The position numbers and the translations under genes were made by a program. This document shows, in pieces, positions 57,440 through 64,000 of a DNA stretch of 64,000 nt. The stretch comes from Aselliscus stoliczkanus (lineage: Eukaryota; Chordata; Mammalia; Chiroptera; Hipposideridae). Below the pieces are notes generated by a model, which was not told the origin of the DNA, searched no databases, and saw nothing but the letters and a program-made list of their open reading frames with translations. Position 1 is the stretch's first letter. Each line of letters starts with the position of its first letter. The DNA lies in NCBI GenBank assembly GCA_033961575.1, contig CM066728.1, forward strand, positions 31,558,352-31,622,351, given 5' to 3'.

Positions 57440-59695
57440 ATACTTTCTCATGATTACCTTTACAATGTCAACTAATATAATTAAACCTTGAATTATTTTA
57501 GTTGTCTTCCTGACCTGCCAAGGATCCAAGAGCAAAGCAAATGGTAACTTTGAAAAGTCAGAGCTGCTGCTGTTTCTCTGCCTTCTCCTTACCTCTCTCT
57601 CTCACCGGTGTGCACACACCAGGCTACAGACTGTTGTTGTTCCTGTCTGTTTCCTGTCTGGCCTGTGACAGGGGAATCCAGGATGAGGGTGTGGAGGGAA
57701 GGCAATTTCACATGCTTCGAACCATGCAGAGCAACTGCAACAAAAACAAAAAGGAGAAAGGGCTGCTAATACTCATGGATGCAAGGTTAAACTCTCCTGC
57801 AAAAACCTCATTATCCCACATCCTTGCCTGCCCAGCCCCTCTTCACCATCTCAGCCATTCTGCAGCTCAGGCAGCCTTCCAGAGCCATTTTTCAGGCACT
57901 TTGCAGCAGATGTGATAATTACAAAACACACCATCAGAGGACTGTGGTATTTATCTGTTTTCCTTAATTTCAATTTTTACTACCTTTCCTTTAAAGACAG
58001 CAAGACATAGATTGAGCCATAAACTGTCAGATTCCCTATCTTATGAGGCTACCAATTTCCTGAAATGTAAGATGACTTAAATTTCCAATCAAAAGGACAG
58101 ACAGGAAAATACACTGCAACTCCAGTAGGAGTTGTAAAGCTCTCAAGTCCTGTTTTCCCCTTTCTCCTCTTTATCAGCTCACAGTATTGATATGGACATA
58201 GAGAAAATAACAGCACATTCAAAATTAAATGCAGTGCATCAGAACTAGGGCCCGGATGGCTGGAAGTAATTCTGAACCCTTCACCAAAGGCTCCCTTCTC
58301 CTCCATCCCCAGTGGGTTTGGAAGGACAATGCACTGGGTATGATGTCAAGAACCAGGCAGATCATGCAAATGGCAAATTAAGAATCAGTAGGCAGGATGG
58401 CTGGGATCCTGCCTGCAATGCAGTTTTGGAAGCCAGCCATGTCAACACTAATATGTGTGCAACCCCAAGCCACACAATTAGGACAAGCCCTCTGTAACAA
58501 CACAACAGGTGTTGCTGGCATTTTGTTATTGCCGTTGTTCTTGTTTTCTTGTTTTGGATTGGTGATTTGTTTTTCCTTTGGATGAACAAGATGGAGGAGA
58601 AGGCGGGCACATACTTTTAAACATGATTTCCCAGATGGAACCCATCTCCTGGCAATTTTCACACCTTAAAGCTTGCCTGGTTCTGGCAGATAAGGATTTG
58701 AATGCTAGTAAGTAGTTGAGTTTGGGAAGTGATCCCAGAAAATAGCGGTAGGGGAGTGAAGTGGGTAAAGGAAGGAAGCAAGCCAGGATGGAGCATGTTG
58801 ATGTGCAGCTTTTCACTGTGGGCAACTGGGACTCTATCCTAATGGGGCCTCTGCGTGACTGCACACAGCAAGTTTCAGAGTTGTCCCTAATCCAGGGACA
58901 AGGAACCTAGGCTATGTACCCACAATTCCTGAATGGGAGCTGCGTCATTAGCTCTGAGGACAGAGCCAGGCCCTGGGAACCCACAGGAGTGCCTGCAGAG
59001 GTGAGACAGGGAGGGCACTGGCCACATCTGCTACAAACCCCCTCTTTGTTCTACATCCTGTTCCAGGCACAGGAGCAGCTGGTGGCCTGGAGCCAAGGCA
59101 AGCATCAGGAAAATCCAATTCCAGGAAGAGCCAGCGGCCCTAAAGAAGGAAATGGTACTACGAACATGTGCTGATGTTTTGCTAGGCAATGCTATTGTGA
59201 GCTCTGAAAAGGGTCCACGGAGAGGATTTGCAATGCCTATCAAGCCATCCAGAAAGGAGCTCCCAGCTCCGCAGGGCGATGGCGTTCAGTGGGTAACAGG
59301 CATGGAAAAGCCAAGGCCTCCTGGGGCCTCAGGCTAATTGAATGCAATCCTGTTTCTCCTTCCTTCACTGCTGAAACACATAAGCCCAAATCTCCTAAAA
59401 GCCCTAAATTTGCAGCCATATTCATCTCTTTAATTGCTGTGTCTGGCTCACTTTATTTGCAAGCATGAGAGCTTTTTACTGCACTTTCACATCTCTGTGC
59501 AAGGTGTCAAAGAATCATAAAGACCCAGGGGAGAGACAAGAGGAAAAAACGGTCACTCAGGCCAATGACCATGCTACCGGCCCTTCCTTTATATCACTTA
59601 AAAGGTATTTTAACTGCTCAAGACTGAAGAGAGCACAAGTCGGCAAAGTGCTGAGGCCTGAGGGACCCTTGGACTAGATTTGGGTTGAAGGCAGG
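57440..59695. other. Unique sequence, no gene recognised
   Basis: The frame 57541-57915 (124 residues) has an ATG but no recognised motif and no clear repeat beneath it. Frames at 58362-58864 and 58914-59425 overlap on both strands. I see no domain anywhere in this 2.2 kb. Confidence 0.45.
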
Positions 59696-59699
59696 AAGC

Positions 59700-60126
59700 C
59701 AAATAGCTCGTGGAGGGATCACTGGGTGTGTCACCAGGTCCTTCCTTCAGACCAAGGACTTCCTGTCCAGTTGCTGGGAGTGTTACTGGCAGATGGCTCA
59801 TAGCCTGGTTCCCTCAGGGAATTATTGTTAGCTGAATGGAGTTGCCATGCCCCAGGGTCCCTCCCCTCCCTGGGAGTAGCCCCCCTCACTAACAGATCTG
59901 TGTGCCATCCAAGCCCCTCCCTCCTTGCCTCATTTGGGACATCTACAAAAAACCATCCCAGCTCCAAGGCCCATGTGGCTGGGCCTTGGTTGCAATTGCA
60001 GCACAGTTAGCTCTTCCTCTGTCCTGCTTCCCTCACTCTCGCCAATGCTGAGAGCATCCCCAGTGAACTTCCTACAGATAAACTGCCTCCTCAGAGTCTG
60101 TTTCTTGAGGAACCCAATCTAAGGCA
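59700..60126 (+). repeat. Old LTR-like fragment
   Basis: The end 'cagagtctgtttcttgagga' followed by 'acccaatctaaggcagt' matches the common end of an old LTR type ('ctgggaaacccaacctaag'-like). The upstream part, with 'ggttccctcagggaattatt', is compatible. No retroviral coding region is attached. The call is tentative. Confidence 0.45.
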
Positions 60127-60344
60127 GTTGAATGCCATGGATGGCGTATTAAATGGCAGATGCGCTGAAGCCCTGTCCAGGTGTTTCTGGAAAGTACTAT
60201 CTTGAGGAAAATACGCTAAGAGTAGAAAGACGCACCAAGGGTAGGTAAGCAGGCATTGGATGCCCGGCATTTCCCTGTACATTATCCCACAGTGTTCTCA
60301 CAGCCTTCTGAAAAATCAGCACATTCAGTAGGATTGAAAATGTT

Positions 60345-60985
60345 GGCACATAAATTTTTTTAATTTCTGCACTACAAAATAACTAACTAGTACCATGGGG
60401 AAAAAAAGGTAACAAAACAAGTGAGAAATTGGGGAAAGTATTTGCAACACATACGACAGACAGAGGATCATTTTCTTAATATATAAAGAACTCTTGAAAA
60501 TTCATAAGAAAAAGACCAGCAACCAAACCATAAAAAGGGCAAAGAGGGTGAACTGAGTTTGCAAAAACAACAAAATTACAAAACGGCCTTTTCACCTATA
60601 AAAAAGATACTCAACCTTACTCATAAGACAATAAATGCAAATTATTACTAACCTGAGATGTCATTTTCACCTAACAGATGAATCACAATCAAAAAATTGA
60701 ATAGCACGCTGTGTTAGCAGGTGTATGAAGTAATAGGTATTCTCATAAAATGCTGGCAGGTGTATAAATTGGTACAACCCTTTGGAAGGCTAATTGGCAG
60801 TTTTAAATGTGCATACCCATTGACTCCTCAAGAATTTGGCTCTTTAAGGATTTATAAATACAAGAAGTGAGCAAAGGTATTCATACAGCGTTAACTCATT
60901 TTAACATTGCTTATAGTAGCAAAAGACCATACATCATCAAAATGTTCATCATTACATGCTAGAGTAAATAAATGTATAGTCAGCC
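60345..60985 (+). mobile_element. Old L1 LINE 3' end
   Basis: 'gtatttgcaacacatacgac', 'aataaatgcaaattattact', 'ttggaaggctaattggcagt', 'attgcttatagtagcaaaag' are in L1 3' order. It is heavily diverged. Confidence 0.82.
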
Positions 60986-60989
60986 CATC

Positions 60990-62400
60990 AATAAAATACA
61001 CTTCAGTCTGGCTCTGCCCTTCTCACCCTGCAAATGATTGGTTCCAGGGGCCAACCAACCAACTTCAAGGTCAAGAAAACTAACTGTACAGGGCACCCAC
61101 AAGGCCCAGCCCGGCCCAGTGCCTCCCCAAGCACCCATCTTCTTTCCTGGATTTGGTCAGCTTTACCATCGCTCTGGGCAGCAGTGCTAGATTGAATAAA
61201 CTTTGCAACTCACTGTGCTCCTTATGATAAACAGTGGATGTGAAAACACATTTTTTTATCACCACTTATATTTTAACAGATTATGGTGTTGGTTGTTTTG
61301 ACTTATATTAGTCTCTTGCTTGGAGAAAAAATTTATTTCTAGTGTAAGTATAAATTATAGGATTTAATTGTTAGATGTTCAAACCATTCCAAAGGAATTT
61401 TTTTTTTCAGTACTGTTCTGTCCAGGGTTTATTAAATAGCTTTCAGTCACAGAATGATTTAAAGCAAATCTATCCTACGTTCATCCTATTGCTATGATCT
61501 CAAGCATCTTTATTCAGAAGAGTTCTAGCGGGGGTTATGTAATCTATGTTAACCAAAAATGTTTGTGTTAAGGAAGTAAGACTTTGGAGTCAAACTCTCT
61601 TAAAATATTTTTCAAGATACAAATTTCTAACAAACCAGAACTTGCAAACACAAAAGACTCAGAAATGTTCACCCGCCTCTTCTTGGCAGCAATAAAAATT
61701 TGTAAAAAGCCACTGGGTGTTCTTCAGAGACAAACTATAAGGTGGGAAAAGAGGTAAGCACACAATTCCTGTGTCCACTATCTGTTGCCCATCTACTAAT
61801 TCCTGCTGTCCTTCCCACAAAGGGGCCTATTTCATAGCGAGTGTCATTGACACAGGCACCTTGTCTCAAATCTGTGACACAAACAGCACAGTACTCTGTA
61901 GAAAAACTTCCAAGACACATAAACTCAGAATCACACACCCAGGTCTTAGATCCCTGTAAACCCGGATTTGCACACACCACTCGCTGACTCAGCTGCACAG
62001 TTGAATCCCTTGGACGTTACAAAAAAGGATTGAAGAAGAGATGGATTGTGCTGGACTGTGTCAGTTCATTTCAGGTGTCAAAATGACATAAGCAGGCCCA
62101 GGAACATTTCTTTATTTGTGCAGCTCTGGAGATAAGATGGGGGAGGGAACCTCATGTTTTAGAGAACCGAAAAACCATCCCTCATGTTACACAAATGAAC
62201 TAATGCATCATCAATCATTGGTATTTGAAAGAACTTTGGATCATGTGATGCATGATCACTGAAACATGCATATTGTTTTTAATTGTTCTAACTAACTGCA
62301 TGAGAGAACACTTGCTTGGAGTTCAGATAGCAACTCCTCCATCAGGTCTTTTGGCAGCTTAGGAGTGAGTGCGTGTTCTTGGCAAGAAGACTTGCTTAGC
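60990..62400. other. Unique sequence, no gene recognised
   Basis: No secure repeat or coding feature. A short frame pair at 61735-61998 lies on both strands of the same block. Confidence 0.45.
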
Positions 62401-62461
62401 TGTGTGTTGATTAATAACTTGCTCTGCCCAGTCTCATTCTCTCATCCTCTCTTCCCTGCAG

Positions 62462-62590
62462 CCTCTCCCCCTTCTCCCAGCACACTTTCCCACAAAGTCC
62501 TTGCTCCCTTCAATCCCAGGCCAGGAATCTGATGCAAGGCCTGGAAGCTCCAGGGGGAGTCCGTGCTGGTGCTGAAGCCACAGAAATGAA
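62462..62590 (+). other. Candidate exon bounded by splice-site-like signals
   Basis: A strong acceptor-like tract ('tctcatcctctcttccctgcag', about 62440-62461 as CT-rich DNA ending in AG) precedes 129 bp that end in a consensus donor, GTGAGT, at 62591. One of the three frames (starting at the second base) is open across the whole stretch, giving about 42 residues with a Gly/Ala-rich second half and no recognised domain. The other two frames stop. It lies in repeat-free, GC-richer DNA. It could be a lncRNA exon, a UTR exon, or chance: short CT-rich acceptor plus GTGAGT pairs arise randomly. Confidence 0.2.
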
Positions 62591-62596
62591 GTGAGT

Positions 62597-63435
62597 GCTG
62601 AGGGGCTGGCAGGGAGCCCGCTCTGCCTCCTTAGGCTGATGGATCGTGGGAAGTTGTGCCAGGGACTGGTGGGGACAGCCCGTTTTATTAGGAGTCAAGG
62701 CTGCGACGACATGGAGCCCTTCCAAGGCGTCTTTCACATGTCCTTGCTACTCCTCTAATAAACCGAGATTAACCCTCAGTAAAGCACACCTCGCTGGAAA
62801 GGGCCTGTAAATTTTATCTCACACCGAGGCCTTCAAATGCTGGCCTTGCTTTTGGCAACCATAAAACTAAACAAATGAGCAGCCACTTGCTTGCCGCCCC
62901 TCCACACAGTGTGAAGCAGGTTTATAGGATGGGTGTCTTGGCGTGCGATGCCATGAGGGTGGATGTGAACGTGGCCCTGGTGCTCTAAAACCAGCACTTC
63001 TTTTCTAGGGCCTAGTCACCCCCTTCTCAGCACACCTCCTCACTCCTTGCCAGGGCCAGGATCAGGGTGTGCAACCTGAGCAGCTGCAGTGTCCTGGGCT
63101 CAGCAGGACTCCGCACTTGGTTTCATGCTTTGCCGCAGCCATCGTGAAATTCTGAAGACGTCTTAAACAAGAAACCCTGCATTTTCATTTTGCACTGGGC
63201 CCTGCAAATGATGTAGCCAGTCCTGCTCTTGGCTTTATGGATCCTGACTCAGAGGAAGACATGCTGGGAGGACAACCTCTGCTGAAACACCTCCTGGGTT
63301 TCTTGTTTTGTTTTTTTGACATGAGGCTGCAGGGTTTCCAGTCTGGGGGCTGGTGGCCAGGTTCTCACAACTTCATGGTGATACATTTCTTTATTGCCAA
63401 GACCCCCCTGCCAATATTTTTAAACACTGTAGACC
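62597..63435. other. Unique GC-richer sequence, no gene recognised
   Basis: Follows the candidate exon. No repeat family, no secure frame. A minus-strand frame at 62510-62737 covers the candidate exon antisense and has no motif. Confidence 0.4.
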
Positions 63436-63439
63436 TTAA

Positions 63440-63660
63440 TACTTACTGAATGCTTAGTAAATTCCAGGCCCTGTTCTCAGTACTTTTTGTGTATTTTATC
63501 GTGTAATCCTCACTCTAGCATGGTGAGGCAATCACCATCATTACCCCCATTTTAAAGATGAGGAAATGGACTCTCAGAGAGTTCAAGTAATTTGCCTCAA
63601 ATCAAACTCAGATGCAGTTAACTCTAAAACATGTAGTTTTAACCACTAGACCTTACAGCT
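63440..63660 (-). repeat. MIR SINE remnant
   Basis: Reverse MIR: 'acccccattttaaagatgag', 'gaaatggactctcagagagt', 'tcaagtaatttgcctcaaat', 'gtagttttaaccactagacc'. A near-complete copy. The last 340 bases of the window hold nothing recognised. Confidence 0.92.
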
Positions 63661-64000
63661 TGATTATAAAAGGAAAATATGTTCTTCATTTCATTGGCAG
63701 TAAGATGCATGATTGATGTGTTGACTGATTGGGAGTTTGGAGATGAAGACTGGTTGGAAGGAAAAAAGTAAGAAAAAAACCTTTTTGTTTCTTTTTCTTT
63801 TTTTTCCCCACTGAGTACATGGGAGAATATAAACTGATGCTGCCAGAGTGCCATAAAGAAACAAGAATCTGCTGTAACTTTTTCCTGTTCACTTTGGTCT
63901 GGGCATTACTTCTAAGGCTGTTAGCGTAGAGAGCTGGGAGCACTTTGGCTGTAGAATCATAGGATTCAATATCCCAAAATGGCTTCCAGGTCTTACAGCT

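Noticed and set aside
57541..57915. 124-codon frame as a gene
   Set aside because: It has an ATG start, but there is no motif, signal peptide or splice context, and the length fits chance. It is mentioned only as a weak candidate.
1..64000. CRISPR arrays, bacterial operons or other prokaryotic systems
   Set aside because: The repeat content is plainly mammalian. The short regular repeats are microsatellites or SINE-internal repeats, without spacer structure.

Overview
This is 64 kb of bat (Chiroptera) nuclear DNA with no protein-coding gene that I can support. It looks like an intergenic stretch or the inside of a very long intron. The call of a mammal rests on abundant MIR and L2 remnants and layered L1 fragments. 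The call of a bat rests on tRNA-derived SINEs of the VES type, with tRNA-like heads, the phrase 'cccacatgggccagtg', and tails ending in 'ttccccaataaa'. The VES architecture, the L1 3' ends and the mariner suggest the Yinpterochiroptera/Rhinolophoidea side of the bats, but that is an inference from remembered repeat consensus sequences, not from a search.

Layout. 0-4 kb: an old L1 3' end, MIRs, and a younger L1 with the last ~75 codons of ORF2 still readable. 4-6 kb: unique sequence. 6.0-12.1 kb: repeat-dense, with an internally deleted mariner (6.56-7.13 kb), an antisense L1, an LTR fragment, and an L1 split by a dimeric VES SINE that carries an extra LTR-like tail. 12.2-21 kb: MIRs, three VES insertions, and two pairs of local direct repeats (12.7/13.85 kb and 15.6/18.2 kb). 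21-35 kb: mostly unique, with two short head-only SINEs (27.4 and 32.8 kb). 35.4-37.1 kb: a 5'-truncated L1 with a perfect 16-bp target-site duplication, then a VES inserted into a MIR. 38-47 kb: old LINE, L1, MIR, a VES and two dinucleotide microsatellites. 47.35-49.41 kb: a 2-kb L1 with both ends and a perfect 14-bp duplication but no ORF1 and almost no ORF2. 49-64 kb: old repeats (L2, MIR, a hAT-like element, an LTR-like piece, an L1) in unique sequence, with one splice-site-bounded candidate exon at 62.46-62.59 kb.

The biology visible here is that of retrotransposons. Three L1 copies share a 3' region built of two related ~200-bp units. The SINEs exist as monomers, dimers, trimers and head-only forms. 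Many insertions keep recognisable target-site duplications, so their relative order can be read. No rRNA, functional tRNA, CRISPR array or CpG island was seen. Long open frames here are explained by SINE antisense strands or have no coding support. I did not find a new gene system. The most unusual items are the SINE with the LTR-like tail, the ORF1-less L1 and the candidate exon.
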